A stretch of DNA of 64,000 nucleotides from JACDEA01 sp963742585 (GCA_963742585.1 CAVUMI010000009.1:1922001-1986000), one strand, 5' to 3'; counted from the stretch's first letter, positions 8,530 through 17,711 are shown. Notes: generated by a model not told the origin, from the letters alone. Numbers and translations are program-made.

Positions 8530-8976
8530 ATGGCACGCAACACGACCCACATCGACTCGCCGCCTGAGGCCGTTTTCGCGGTCCTGGCCGACGCCCGTAC
8601 CTATGAGAATTGGGTCGTCGGGTGCAAGGACATCCGCGCCGTCGACGAGTTGTGGCCCGACCCAGGCACGGCGTTCCACCACCGGGTCGGCGTCGGTCCC
8701 CTCAACGTCGCCGACTACACCGAGGTCATCACGATCGACGCCCCTCGCGTGCTCGCCCTGAGGGCCCGGGCCCGGCCATTTGGCACAGCCAAGGTGGTCT
8801 TCGAGCTCGGGCCAGAAGGCGACGGCACCGGCATCATCATGCTGGAGGACCCACTCAGCGACTGGACGAGACGCATCTGGAACCCGGTGCTTGACCGACT
8901 GACGTCGCTACGAAACACCGAGACATTACGGCGCTTGAAGAAGCTGGCCGAGGAGCGCGCGACCATAGGTTCATGA
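8530..8976 (+). CDS. SRPBCC family (START-like) protein
   Basis: About 148 residues with the SRPBCC/polyketide-cyclase-like opening THIDSPPEAVFAVLADARTY, followed by EVITIDAPRVLALRARA and a C-terminal helix WNPVLDRLTSLRNTETLRRL. These proteins form a helix-grip pocket for hydrophobic ligands. ATG 8530 is chosen because the domain starts immediately after it; the open frame continues upstream only as non-coding. It is divergent from the RNase H gene (40 bases apart) and its TGA overlaps the ATG of aceE (ATGA), so the two are likely co-translated. Confidence 0.82.
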   Translation: MARNTTHIDSPPEAVFAVLADARTYENWVVGCKDIRAVDELWPDPGTAFHHRVGVGPLNVADYTEVITIDAPRVLALRARARPFGTAKVVFELGPEGDGTGIIMLEDPLSDWTRRIWNPVLDRLTSLRNTETLRRLKKLAEERATIGS

Positions 8977-11649
8977 TTTTCGACGGGTTCGCCCACCAGC
9001 TCCCCGACGTCGACCCGGGTGAGACCAAGGAGTGGGTCGACTCGTTCGATGCCGTCGTCGACGCTGAAGGAAAGAGTCGCGCCAGCTTTCTCCTGATGAA
9101 ACTGCTGGAACGGGCGCGTGAGAAGCAGGTGGGCTTCCCGGCGACGGTCTCGACGCCGTACATCAACACCATCCCCCGCGAACTCGAGCCCTGGTTCCCC
9201 GGCGACGAATACATGGAGCGCCGCATCCGCGCGTTCATCCGCTGGAACGCCGCGGTGATGGTCACGCGGGCCAACACGCGGAGCGACGGCATCGGGGGCC
9301 ACCTGGCGACCTACGCCTCGAGCGCGTCGCTCTACGAGGTCGGCTTCAACCACTTCTTCAAGGGCAAGGACGACGGGCAGTTCGGCGACCAGATCTACTA
9401 CCAGGGTCACGGCGCGCCGGGCATCTACGCGCGTGCGTTCCTCGAAGGCCGGTTCGACGAGGCCCGACTCGACAACTTCCGCATGGAGATCGGCGGCAAG
9501 GGACTGTCGTCGTACCCGCATCCACGACTCATGCCCGACTTCTGGGAGTTCCCAACCGTTTCGATGGGGCTGGGCCCGATCAGCGCGATCTACCAAGCGC
9601 GGTTCAACCGGTACCTCCTCAACCGGCGCATCGCCGACACGTCCAAGGCCAAGGTGTGGTGCTTCCTCGGCGACGGCGAGACCGACGAGCCCGAGTCCCT
9701 CGGTGCGCTGTCACTCGGCGCCCGAGAGGGTCTGGACAATCTGATCTTCGTCGTCAACTGCAACCTGCAGCGCCTCGACGGACCGGTGCGCGGCAACGGC
9801 AAGATCATCCAGGAGCTCGAGGCGGTCTTCAGGGGCGCGGGGTGGAACGTCATCAAGGTGATCTGGGGCTCCAAGTGGGACGAGCTGTTGGCCCGCGACG
9901 TCGACGGCGTCCTGCTCAACAAGATGAACACCACCGTCGACGGCGAGTTCCAGAAGTACACCGTCGAGTCCGGCGCCTACATCCGTGAGCACTTCTTCGG
10001 CCCCGACCCGCGCTTGCGGAAGCTGGTCGAGCACCTCTCCGACGACGAGCTGCGCACGTTGCCGCGCGGCGGTCACGACTACCAGAAGGTGTACGCCGCC
10101 TATAAGGCAGCGGTCGAGCACGAGGGCGCGCCCACCGCGATCCTCGCCAAGACGGTGAAGGGCTGGACGCTCGGTCCCGAGATCGAGGCGCGCAACGCCA
10201 CCCACCAGATCAAGAAGATGACCAAGAAGCAGCTACTCCTGCTGCGCGACCGGCTGTATCTCCAGGATCAGATCCCGGAGAAGGCCTTGGACGAGAAGAT
10301 GCCGCCGTACTACCGCCCGGCCGCGGGCTCACCCGAGTTCGAGTACCTGATGGAGCGCCGGCGCGCGCTCGACGGCGCGATCCCCAAGCGCGTCGTTCGC
10401 AAACAGACGCTGTCGCAGCCCGACGACAAGGTGTTCGCCGAATTCACCAAGGGTTCCAAGGGTCAAGGCGTCTCGACCACGATGGCGTTCGCTCGGCTCA
10501 TTCGCAACCTGATGCGCGACAAGAACGTGGGCAACCGTGTGGTGCCGATCGTTCCCGACGAAGCCCGCACGTTCGGCATGGACGGACTCTTCAAGGAGTT
10601 CGAGATCTACGCATCCACCGGCCAGCTTTACGAGCCGGTCGACGCCGAACTCCTGCTCTCCTACAAGGAGGACAAGGACGGCCAGGTGCTCGAGGAGGGC
10701 ATCACCGAGGCCGGCTCGATGTGCAGCTGGACCGCGGCGGGTACGGCGTACGCGACGTGGGGTCAGCCGATGATCCCCTTCTTCGTGTTCTATTCGATGT
10801 TCGGGTTCCAGCGGACAGGCGACCTCATCTGGGCGGCGGGCGACGCGCGCGCGCCGCGGCTTCCTTCTCGGCGCCACCGCGGGGCGTACGACGCTCAACG
10901 GCGAAGGCCTCCAGCACGAAGACGGTCACAGCCACGTGTTGGCGTCGACGGTGCCGAACGTGGCCGCCTATGACCCGGCGTTCGCCTATGAGGTCGCGGT
11001 GATCGTTCAGGACGGCATCCGCCGCATGTACGGCGAGGTGCCGGAGGATCGTTTCTACTACCTCACCCTGTACAACGAGAACTACGAGATGCCGCCGATG
11101 AGCGAGGGCATCGAGTCCGACATCGTGCGCGGGCTCTATCGGTTCGCCGAAGCCCCAGGAGGCGCGTCGCGGCGCGCCACGATCCTGTTCTCCGGTCCGT
11201 CGTTCCGGGCGGCGACCGAGGCCCGCGACCTCCTGGCCGAGCACCACGACGTCGCCGCCGAGCTGTGGAGCGCGACGTCGTACAAGGCGCTACGCGAGGA
11301 CGCCTTGGCCGCCGAACGTTGGAATCGGCTGCACCCGTCGCGGCCGGCCAAGACGCCATTCGTCACCGAACAGCTCTCCAGCGCCGAGGGCCCCTTTGTC
11401 GCCGTCACCGACTACATGAAGGTGGTGCCCGATCAGATCTCGCGTTGGGTGCCCGGTGACCTGACGCCCCTCGGCACGGACGGCTACGGCCGGTCCGACA
11501 CCCGCGAGGCGCTGCGCCGCCACTTCGAGGTCGACGCCGCCCACATCGTCGTCGCCGTCCTCCAAGCCCTCGGCAAGTCCGATGAGGTCGCCGACGCCAT
11601 CACCCGCTACGAAATCACCGCCGACGCCCCCGACCCTCGCTGGGCGTAG
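8973..11649 (+). CDS. aceE: Pyruvate dehydrogenase E1 component, homodimeric AceE type (one-base frameshift)
   Basis: Thiamine-diphosphate-dependent decarboxylase that feeds acetyl groups to the E2 of the pyruvate dehydrogenase complex. Family landmarks: STPYINTIPRELEPWFPGDE, IGGHLATYASSASLYEVGFN, the ThDP motif CFLGDGETDEPESLGAL...NCNLQ, YQKVYAAYKAAVEH, and ASTVPNVAAYDPAFAYEVAV with FYYLTLYNENYEMPP. The frame breaks near 10854: an extra C in the GCGCGCGCGCCGC run separates LIWAAGDARA from RGFLLGATAGRTTLNGEG. The joined length, about 892 residues, is normal. ATG 8973 overlaps the upstream gene. No E2 or E3 gene is nearby. As a central enzyme it is unlikely to be a true pseudogene. Confidence 0.95.
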
Positions 11650-11758
11650 GGTTCCGCCTACTCAGCCATTCTTGGCGGTAGCGCTACGAGTCCACGCACC
11701 GGACCGAGTACCGAGGCATGACACAGAGTTTGCACGACTCGCTTTGTAGGCTGGGGCC

Positions 11759-12364
11759 ATGGCTCCGAAGGCGAAGCTTCAACTTTCGCAGCATCCGGAA
11801 GCGGACGCGCTCTTATCCGAAGACCCGCTGGCACTGCTGATCGGCATGGTTCTGGATCAGCAGGTTGCGCTCGAGTGGGCGTTCCAAGGGCCCCACACAT
11901 TGAAGCAACGGCTCGGCCATCTCGACCCGCGCAAGATCGCCGAGATGGATCCGGAGGCGCTCGTGCAGATCGCCTGCGAGAAGCCGCCGATCCACCGGTA
12001 TCCAGCAGCGATGGCACGGCGCGTGCACGAGCTGTGCCGGTTGATCGCCGACGAGTACGACGGCGATTCCGCCGCAGTCTGGGCCGGAGCGCCTGACGGC
12101 GCGGACTTGTTCCGACGGATCAAGGCGCTCCCGGGCTTCGGCGACATGAAAGCCCGCATCTTCGTCGCGCTCCTCGCCAAGCAGCTCAAGGTGAAGCCCG
12201 CAGGATGGGAAGAAGCCGCCGGCGACTATGCGGCCGACGGCTCCTTCATGTCGGTCGCCGACATCGTCGATCGTCCCAGCCTCGACAAGGTGCGCGCGTA
12301 CAAGCAGGAGAAGAAGCGGGCAGCGAAGGCGGCCAACGCGGCTCAGGCTGAAGCGGCGAGCTAA
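11759..12364 (+). CDS. HhH-GPD-type base-excision DNA repair protein
   Basis: About 201 residues. DPLALLIGMVLDQQVALEWA is the usual opening helix of this group, KALPGFGDMKARIFVALLAKQ is the helix-hairpin-helix, and a glycosylase-like core lies between. Members are DNA-glycosylase relatives that excise damaged bases; the exact lesion is unknown. The lysine/alanine-rich C-terminal tail (KQEKKRAAKAANAAQAEA) looks disordered. ATG 11759 follows about 108 gene-free bases after aceE. Its 3' end abuts or overlaps the convergent, broken ABC ATPase. Confidence 0.85.
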   Translation: MAPKAKLQLSQHPEADALLSEDPLALLIGMVLDQQVALEWAFQGPHTLKQRLGHLDPRKIAEMDPEALVQIACEKPPIHRYPAAMARRVHELCRLIADEYDGDSAAVWAGAPDGADLFRRIKALPGFGDMKARIFVALLAKQLKVKPAGWEEAAGDYAADGSFMSVADIVDRPSLDKVRAYKQEKKRAAKAANAAQAEAAS

Positions 12365-13129
12365 GCCGCGTCGACGCCGAGCAGCCGCGCCCGCCGTACC
12401 GAGCGACTTCCCCGCGCGCCGATCCGGCACCGATACGAAGGTCGACTCGAGGGTTGGGCCAATACTGCACGGCCAGCTCATCGGGCCGGCCGGCGGTCAA
12501 CGCCCGCCCGGCCTCGATCATCACGATCCGATCGGCCAAGCCCTCGGCTTCGATCAGGAGATGCGTGCACATGACGACGGCCTTCCCCGAGCTGGCGAGA
12601 TCGTCGATGACGTTGCAGCACGGCGTCGGCTGATTCGGGATCGAGCCCCGACGTTGGTTCGTCCAGGAGCAGGAGGTCGGGATCGTGGAGGATGGCGCGG
12701 GCCAGCGCGAGCCGGGTCTTCATGCCGGTCGAGTAGCCCCCGACCCGCAGATCGAGCGCGCGGTCGATGTCGAACCTGGCCGCCGCATCGTGGATGCGGT
12801 CGTCGCTGACGCCATAGAGCGCAGCGAATAGGCGAGGTTGTCGCGGCCGGAGAGGCGGTCGTACAGCGCCGGCTTCGCCGACACGACTCCGCACCGACGC
12901 CGCACCTCCTCGCCATCGGGCCCCGTCGGATCGAGCCCGAACACCCGCACCGTTCCGGTCTGAACCTTCAGCGCTCCGGTAATGACCCGGATCGCAGTCG
13001 TCTTGCCGGCGCCGTTGGGGCCCAGCAGAACCGTCACTTCGCCCGGCGGAGCATCGAGGTCGAGCCCTGCGAGCGCGACCGTCTTGCCGAACCCCAGGCG
13101 GACGTCGACAAACTCACGACCGAGGCCAC
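12361..13129 (-). CDS. ABC transporter ATP-binding protein (three one-base frameshifts)
   Basis: An ABC-2/drug-type ATPase can be read by joining three frames: Walker A LLGPNGAGKTTAIRVITGAL, Q-loop region CGVVSAKPALYDRLSGRDNL, signature YSTGMKTRLALARA, Walker B DPDLLLLDEPTSGLDPESAD, H-loop VVMCTHLLIEAEGLADRIVM. Breaks lie near 13115 (missing G, after GTG-started ASVV and before EFVDVRLGFGKTVAL), 12832 (missing base) and 12615 (extra C). The C-terminal end is uncertain (stop at 12361 or 12246, depending on frame). No permease gene sits next to it. It may be a sequencing-damaged gene or a real relic. Confidence 0.65.
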
Positions 13130-13167
13130 ATGTCTGTATCGGCCGGCGGGCCCGATACCTTCGCGGC

Positions 13168-13788
13168 GTGGCCGCGATCGATGGGCGCCTTTATCTCTGT
13201 ACCGCCGATCGACCCGACCTGGCCGACTTCGTCTCCGCGTGCATCGCCGGCGGCGTTGACGTTGTGCAGCTGCGCGACAAGACACTCGACGCGCGTGCGC
13301 TCCTCGCCCGCGCTCGCATCGTTCGCCACGTCTGCCGCGATCAAGGCGTCCCGTTCATCCTGAATGACCGCCCTGATCTTGCGCTCGACGTCGACGCCGA
13401 TGGCGTGCACGTCGGCCAGGACGATGCCACGCCAGCGCTGGCCCGTCGCTTGCTCGGGCCGGACAAGGTCGTCGGGTTCTCGACGCACGCGCCGGCCGAG
13501 CTGGACGCCAGCGCCTTAGAGGACGTGGACTACATATCCGTCGGCCCGGTCACGCCTACCCCGACCAAGCCCGGCCGGCCGGGCACGGGTCTGGAGTACG
13601 TGACCTACGCGGCAACGAACGCCACGCGGCCTTTCTTCATCACCGGCGGGGTCACCCCCGACAGCATCGCGGGCTTGGCCGCCGCCGGCGCCACCCGATT
13701 TGTCGTCGTGCGCTATCTCACCGAAGCAAGCGACGCCAAGTCAGCGGCCCGCCGACTTCGCGACGCCATCGACGCTCACGGCTCCTGA
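13168..13788 (+). CDS. thiE: Thiamine-phosphate synthase
   Basis: TIM-barrel enzyme joining HMP-pyrophosphate and thiazole phosphate to thiamine phosphate. Visible motifs: GGVDVVQLRDKTLDARALL, GVPFILNDRPDLALDVDADG followed by VHVGQDD, YISVGPVTPTPTKPG with the pyrophosphate-binding threonines, and the phosphate loop FFITGGVTPDSI. 207 residues, normal. GTG 13168 is chosen because the barrel begins with DGRLYLCTADRPDL a few residues later. It stands divergent from the ABC ATPase and overlaps the convergent hydrolase by 13 bases. No other thiamine gene is in the window. Confidence 0.93.
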   Translation: MAAIDGRLYLCTADRPDLADFVSACIAGGVDVVQLRDKTLDARALLARARIVRHVCRDQGVPFILNDRPDLALDVDADGVHVGQDDATPALARRLLGPDKVVGFSTHAPAELDASALEDVDYISVGPVTPTPTKPGRPGTGLEYVTYAATNATRPFFITGGVTPDSIAGLAAAGATRFVVVRYLTEASDAKSAARRLRDAIDAHGS

Positions 13789-14441
13789 CGGTCGAGCCAG
13801 CCCTCGAGGACTGCAAGCGCCCGCGGGTCGTGACGCAACCCGTGACCAGCACCGGTCAGGATCCGCATCTCGACCTCGCCGCCGGCGGCGTCGGCCAGGG
13901 CACGCGCGTCCGCGTCTGACACGACATCGTCAGCGTCGCCATGGACGAGCAATGTCGGCCGAGGTGGAATCTTGCTGATCGACTGAAGCGGCCGAACGTC
14001 GCCCGGATCGACGACCCATTCGTCGAGCTCGGCGGGCGCCGCGAATGTCGCGACACCGCGGATGCGCTCATCCTCGCCGGCAATGCATAGCGAGAGCGCG
14101 CCGCCAACGCTGAAGCCGGCCAACCACACTCCCGTGATCGTGTCGAGGTCTTGGAGATAGGCGGCCGCGGTGCGCAGATCCACCAACCAGTCGGTCAGGG
14201 CAAGATCGGTGACGCCGCGACGAGGCATGCGGAAGTCGAACGTGAGGACGTTCCAGCCGCTTGCAGCTGCAAGCCCGGTCGCCAGTTCGGCATACGAAGC
14301 GCCGGCGCCGGCCAGTGCGCTGTGCGGACCGGCCGGCAAACCGTGGCACAAGACCAGGCCTCGACTCGGGACTGCCGCCGCGGGCGGCTGCGCGAGTACT
14401 GCCGCCAGCCGCACACCGTCGGAGTCCAGCTGCAACTCCAC
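13776..14441 (-). CDS. Alpha/beta hydrolase (dienelactone-hydrolase-like)
   Basis: A 221-residue single-domain hydrolase. VLCHGLPAGPHSALAG is the oxyanion-hole region, GFSVGGALSLCIAG holds the nucleophile serine, VHGDADDVVSD the acidic residue and TGAGHGLRHD the catalytic histidine. Substrate unknown; the layout resembles small hydrolases acting on esters or acyl groups. Tail-to-tail overlap of 13 bases with thiE. Confidence 0.85.
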   Translation of the reverse strand: MELQLDSDGVRLAAVLAQPPAAAVPSRGLVLCHGLPAGPHSALAGAGASYAELATGLAAASGWNVLTFDFRMPRRGVTDLALTDWLVDLRTAAAYLQDLDTITGVWLAGFSVGGALSLCIAGEDERIRGVATFAAPAELDEWVVDPGDVRPLQSISKIPPRPTLLVHGDADDVVSDADARALADAAGGEVEMRILTGAGHGLRHDPRALAVLEGWLDRQEP

Positions 14442-14467
14442 AAGGTCACCGTAGCGTCACGGTGGCG

Positions 14468-14683
14468 CTAATCGCTGTCAGTTCTCGGAACGCAGTGAGG
14501 GCAGGGGCGAAAGCCCCGGTTACGCGCCTCGGGGAGCGTGTCGGGCCCGAAGCTGAGGAACTTCTCGGAACTGAGCAGATCGTCGATCGCGCACGCGTCC
14601 GCTGGGTTGTCGAGGTCGTGCACCACCATGCTGCGTTTGTCGCCCAACCACTGGTGCGCCTCGAAGCGTGCCGGTCGTGTCAT
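14468..14683 (-). CDS. Small conserved protein with C-terminal CPHC motif, 71 aa
   Basis: The protein starts MTRPARFEAHQWLGDKRSMV and ends ARNRGFRPCPHCVPRTDSD. The FGPDTLPEARNRGFRPCPHC tail, with one Cys-Pro-His-Cys knuckle, looks like part of a zinc or redox site. I recall similar short actinobacterial proteins but no known function. It lies downstream, on the same strand, of the leader-like element at 14736-14960, which might control it. Confidence 0.6.
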   Translation of the reverse strand: MTRPARFEAHQWLGDKRSMVVHDLDNPADACAIDDLLSSEKFLSFGPDTLPEARNRGFRPCPHCVPRTDSD

Positions 14684-14735
14684 GCAATACCGACTCTAGA
14701 ACCCCGATCGGCTCCGCCTCCGCCTCTGCCTCACT

Positions 14736-14930
14736 TTAAGGACGCGCCGAGGGGGCGCCCATGCGGACGCCCCCTCGAACACACTGTTGGAAGAAAGACT
14801 CGACTGCCAGATGACTCCGGGTGGGACCAGCGCCCGGCCGGCACGTCAAGCGGTGTCTGGCTGGTTCTCGCCAGGTGGTCCAACGAGCCGCGCTAGCGGC
14901 CAGCCACCTCCAGGGTCCCGCAACATTCAT
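14736..14930 (-). CDS. Candidate leader peptide / small ORF, 64 aa
   Basis: ATG 14930 opens a frame beginning MNVAGPWRWLAASAARWTTW, a basic and tryptophan-rich peptide with no recognised domain. It is preceded, 15 bases away, by a Shine-Dalgarno that matches almost the whole 3' tail of 16S rRNA. The spacing is longer than ideal, and a second ATG at 14926 in another frame is possible. Its last codons run through the GC-rich hairpin at 14748-14777. It is as likely to be a regulatory leader as a functional protein. Confidence 0.4.
   Translation of the reverse strand: MNVAGPWRWLAASAARWTTWREPARHRLTCRPGAGPTRSHLAVESFFQQCVRGGVRMGAPSARP
14748..14777. terminator. GC-rich hairpin, 10-bp perfect stem
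   Basis: The arms cgagggggcg (14748-14757) and cgccccctcg (14768-14777) pair perfectly around a 10-base loop. It sits at the end of the small leader frame and before the 71-aa gene on the minus strand. No T-run follows, so it would be a U-less terminator or attenuator if it acts in termination. Confidence 0.55.
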
Positions 14931-14955
14931 GTATCAGTTGGACCACCTCCTTTCT
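14873..14955 (-). promoter_or_regulatory. Extended Shine-Dalgarno with 12-bp self-complement (translational switch candidate)
   Basis: On the minus strand AGAAAGGAGGTGGTCC (14955-14940) is complementary over 16 bases, with one G-U pair, to the actinobacterial 16S 3' tail GGAUCACCUCCUUUCU. Its part AGGTGGTCCAAC (14948-14937) is the exact reverse complement of GTTGGACCACCT (14884-14873), about 52 bases downstream inside the small reading frame. The RNA can therefore fold a 12-bp stem that hides the ribosome-binding site and the ATG, or leave it exposed to the ribosome. Confidence 0.6.
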
Positions 14956-15013
14956 CTGGTGGCCTCATATTCGCACATGCCGGGCCCAAGTGGGGGCAGC
15001 TTTACCGACGGTC

Positions 15014-15448
15014 CTACAAGTCCTCTGGGGCTTCAGGGCCGACGGCGCCGATCGCCTCGAGGTAGCTCATCTGTGCGTCGAGCACCGCGTGCACCTGCGC
15101 CGGGGTGAATTCGACCCCGACGGCCTGGGCCCGGTGCAACACGTAGTCCACCGTCTCGGCGCCGCCGACGACCACCGGACCCTCGATGTCGCTGCTGTGG
15201 CCGTTGCCGCTCACGCCGCGCGTGCGGAAGTACTCCAGGTTCCAGTCGATGATCTGGCGGACGTCGCCATGGCTCAGGACCGCGGTGATCTCGTACGGCA
15301 ACCGATCGGCGACCCAGGCCACCGCCTCGTCCAGATTGAACACCGGTTCCGGCGGCACTGCGTCGAGCCGGCGCGCCTCGCGCCCGATCACGATGGCCGC
15401 GACCGCGAAGACGACGGCGACGAGCAGCACACCCCAAAACACCACCAC
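15014..15448 (-). CDS. Membrane-anchored hypothetical protein, 144 aa
   Basis: An N-terminal transmembrane helix (VVFWGVLLVAVVFAVAAIVI) is followed by a soluble helical part beginning EARRLDAVPPEPVFNLDEAV, with DRLPYEITAVLSHGDVRQII and PAQVHAVLDAQMSYLEAIGA. I recall similar conserved proteins in actinobacteria; the function is not known to me. The start is GTG 15448. Confidence 0.7.
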   Translation of the reverse strand: MVVFWGVLLVAVVFAVAAIVIGREARRLDAVPPEPVFNLDEAVAWVADRLPYEITAVLSHGDVRQIIDWNLEYFRTRGVSGNGHSSDIEGPVVVGGAETVDYVLHRAQAVGVEFTPAQVHAVLDAQMSYLEAIGAVGPEAPEDL

Positions 15449-15458
15449 GAGCGCGAAT

Positions 15459-15676
15459 CTACCGAGCCGCGAGCAGCAGGGAACAGCTCACGCCGACGGC
15501 AAGCAAGGACGCCTCCGACCACACTTCGATGGCGACCGCGGCGACGCGACCCGCGGCGCGCTCAGCCGTCCGTACCCGACCACCTGGTCCGTCGTCGAAA
15601 CGGCGCGCACGGCGATCGCCGCGACAAGTCCACCGAAGGCGCCGCCAAATGCGCCGTGGGTCTCCGGCCGAATCAC
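15459..15676 (-). pseudogene. Small gene or fragment with one-base frameshift
   Basis: The frame opening near 15676 reads RPETHGAFGGAFGGLVAAIA then VRAVSTTDQVVGYGRLSAPR. After one missing base near 15543 the next frame continues AAVAIEVWSEASLLAVGVSC followed by SLLLAAR and a stop at 15459. The HGAFGGAFGGLVAAIAVRA stretch resembles the first helix of hotdog-fold acyl-CoA thioesterases, but the rest does not extend to a full domain, so it may be a remnant. The start is uncertain; the open frame runs further upstream. Confidence 0.4.
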
Positions 15677-15744
15677 AAATGTCGCGGCGTCAACTGCTCC
15701 GAGGAACTCATCGACACCGATGACCGGACGCTAGCGTTCGCACC

Positions 15745-16935
15745 GTGAAGGTCGAGTGGTTCCACCTCATGCCCTGGCCGCACCTACCGGACGACTTCCG
15801 GGAAAAGCACCGCTCGGTCTGGGTCGACCCACCGCCGTCGCTCTACGACCCGGTGAAGGGTCACGACGTCTACAACGAGTACCTCGACGAACTGGTGCAC
15901 GCGGCGTCGCTCGGTTTCGACGGGATCTGCGTGAACGAGCATCACCAGAACGCGTACGGCCTGATGCCGTCGCCCAACCTGATGGCGTCGATCCTCGCCC
16001 GCGAGACCGAGGACGCCAAGATCGTGGTGATGGGCAACTCGGTGGCCCTGTACAACCCGCCGACCCGCATCGCCGAGGAGTTCGCCATGCTCGATGTGCT
16101 GTCAAATGGCCGGCTGGTCGCCGGCTTTCCGGTCGGCACGCCGATGGACACCACGTATTGCTACGGCGAGCCGCCGGCCACCCTGCGCGAGAAGTACCGC
16201 GAGGGCGTCGACCTGATCCTGAAGGCCTGGCAGGCCGACGAGCCGTTCGCCTTCAACGGCAAGTACACGCAGCTCCGTTACGTCAACACTTGGCCCCGGC
16301 CGATCCAGAAGCCGTACCCGCCGGTGTGGATCCCCGGCGGCGGGAGCGTCGAGACATGGGAGTGGTGCCTCGAGAACGACTTCCTTTACGCGTACCTCTC
16401 CTACTTCGGGTACGAGTCCGGCAAGCGGGTGATGGATGGCTTCTGGGAAACGGCAGACCGCCTCGGGGCCGACCGGAACCCGTACAAGGCCGGGTTCCTC
16501 CAGTTCGTGGGTGTAGCCGACTCCGATGCACAAGCCGAAGAGCTCTACGCGGAGCACGCGCTGTACTTCTATAACCGCTGCCTGCACCTGTTCCCAGGCT
16601 TCGCCAGCCCGCCCGGGTACACCAGCGTCGAGACAATGAAGCGCGGCATCATCGGCCAGGTTCAAGCCGCGGCCCAGATCCGCGACCCGAACCTGAGCTG
16701 GAAGGACATCGTCGACCGCGGGTATGTCGTGGCCGGGAGTCCGTCCACGGTGGTGGACCGCCTGCACGAGATCGCCGACAACCTCAACATCGGCCACCTC
16801 ATGGTGCTGCTGCAGTTCGGCTCGATGGGCCGGGAGGCGACCATGGGCAACTCCGAGCGCTTCGCCGCCGATGTGCTCCCCAAGCTGCGTGACCATTTCG
16901 GCGACTGGGAGGACAAGTGGTGGCCCGGAGCGTGA
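15745..16935 (+). CDS. LLM-class flavin-dependent oxidoreductase (luciferase-like)
   Basis: A 396-residue TIM-barrel of the bacterial luciferase/alkanal-monooxygenase superfamily. EYLDELVHAASLGFDGICVN with EHHQNAYGLMPSPNLM is the family opening; MLDVLSNGRLVAGFPVGT and PVWIPGGGSVETWEW surround the flavin or F420 site. The cofactor (FMN or F420) and substrate cannot be read off. GTG 15745 starts the protein. The next gene overlaps it by 19 bases, suggesting the oxidoreductase and the alpha/beta hydrolase act in one pathway. Confidence 0.9.
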   Translation: MKVEWFHLMPWPHLPDDFREKHRSVWVDPPPSLYDPVKGHDVYNEYLDELVHAASLGFDGICVNEHHQNAYGLMPSPNLMASILARETEDAKIVVMGNSVALYNPPTRIAEEFAMLDVLSNGRLVAGFPVGTPMDTTYCYGEPPATLREKYREGVDLILKAWQADEPFAFNGKYTQLRYVNTWPRPIQKPYPPVWIPGGGSVETWEWCLENDFLYAYLSYFGYESGKRVMDGFWETADRLGADRNPYKAGFLQFVGVADSDAQAEELYAEHALYFYNRCLHLFPGFASPPGYTSVETMKRGIIGQVQAAAQIRDPNLSWKDIVDRGYVVAGSPSTVVDRLHEIADNLNIGHLMVLLQFGSMGREATMGNSERFAADVLPKLRDHFGDWEDKWWPGA

Positions 16936-17678
16936 TCCGCGTCGGCGAGGGCGCCCCCCTCGTTTGGCTGCACAACGCCGGCGGCGTCAGCCCTGACGAT
17001 CCCGTCGTGCTGGCGCTGGCTGCCCGCGGCCACGAGGTGATCGCGCCCGTGTGCCCCGGTTTCGAAGATCTGGCCGACATCGACGACATTCGCGACGTCC
17101 ACGACTTGGCTCTCTGGTACGACGACCTGTTCGCCGCCGAGGGACTCGATGGCGTGCCGGTGGTCGCGCACAGCTTCGGCGGAATGATCGCCGCCGAACT
17201 GGCCGCGCATGTGCCGCACCGCGTCAGCCGGTTGGTGCTCGCCGCTCCAGTCGGACTGTGGCGGGACGACGAGCCGATGGCCGATATGTTCCCGGCCTTC
17301 CCGCTGGAGATCCAGGACCTGCTCTGGGCCGATCCGTCCAAAGCAGTTCTCCCGCCACCGCCAGCGCGCGCCGAGATCGAAGGCGTCGACGATCCCCTTC
17401 TCGCGATGTTCCTTCAGATGACCACGGGCATGACCGCAGTTGGCAAGTTCATGTGGCCGATCCCCGACAAGGGACTGCGACGCCGCCTTCACCGAATCAG
17501 CGCGCCGACGCTGATCGTGTGGGGTGCCAAGGACAAGTTGATCCCGGCTTCGTACGCCGATGACTTCGCCGCCGGTATCCCCGCCGCCTCAGTTGAGATC
17601 CTCGACGACGCGGGGCACATGGTTGTCCTGGAGCGCCTCGACGACTTCGTCGACCTCACCGCGGGTTTCCTCGCCTAG
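16917..17678 (+). CDS. Alpha/beta-fold hydrolase
   Basis: 253 residues. LVWLHNAGGVSPDDP is the oxyanion region, VVAHSFGGMIAAELA carries the nucleophile serine, LIVWGAKDKLIPASYA the acid and DDAGHMVVLERLDDF the histidine. The first part (HNAGG rather than HG.GG) resembles C-C or ester hydrolases of catabolic pathways. GTG 16917 or the GTG right after it starts the gene inside the end of the luciferase-like gene, so translation is coupled. Confidence 0.87.
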   Translation: MVARSVIRVGEGAPLVWLHNAGGVSPDDPVVLALAARGHEVIAPVCPGFEDLADIDDIRDVHDLALWYDDLFAAEGLDGVPVVAHSFGGMIAAELAAHVPHRVSRLVLAAPVGLWRDDEPMADMFPAFPLEIQDLLWADPSKAVLPPPPARAEIEGVDDPLLAMFLQMTTGMTAVGKFMWPIPDKGLRRRLHRISAPTLIVWGAKDKLIPASYADDFAAGIPAASVEILDDAGHMVVLERLDDFVDLTAGFLA

Positions 17679-17711
17679 AGGCAACGGACGCTGGCGCGCG
17701 TCGTTAGGCCC

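Larger units (their letters stand above)
14684..15013. other. 330-base intergenic stretch with structured RNA-like element
   Basis: No ordinary gene is seen between the 71-aa gene and the 144-aa membrane-anchored gene. The stretch holds, on the minus strand, an extended Shine-Dalgarno, a 64-codon frame, a 12-bp SD-sequestering inverted repeat and a GC-rich hairpin; these are listed separately. Confidence 0.6.

Noticed and set aside
14937..14956. Sequence like the 3' end of 16S rRNA (ttggaccacctcctttct) on the plus strand
   Set aside because: Only about 18 bases match and no rRNA sequence precedes it; better explained as the reverse of an extended Shine-Dalgarno.
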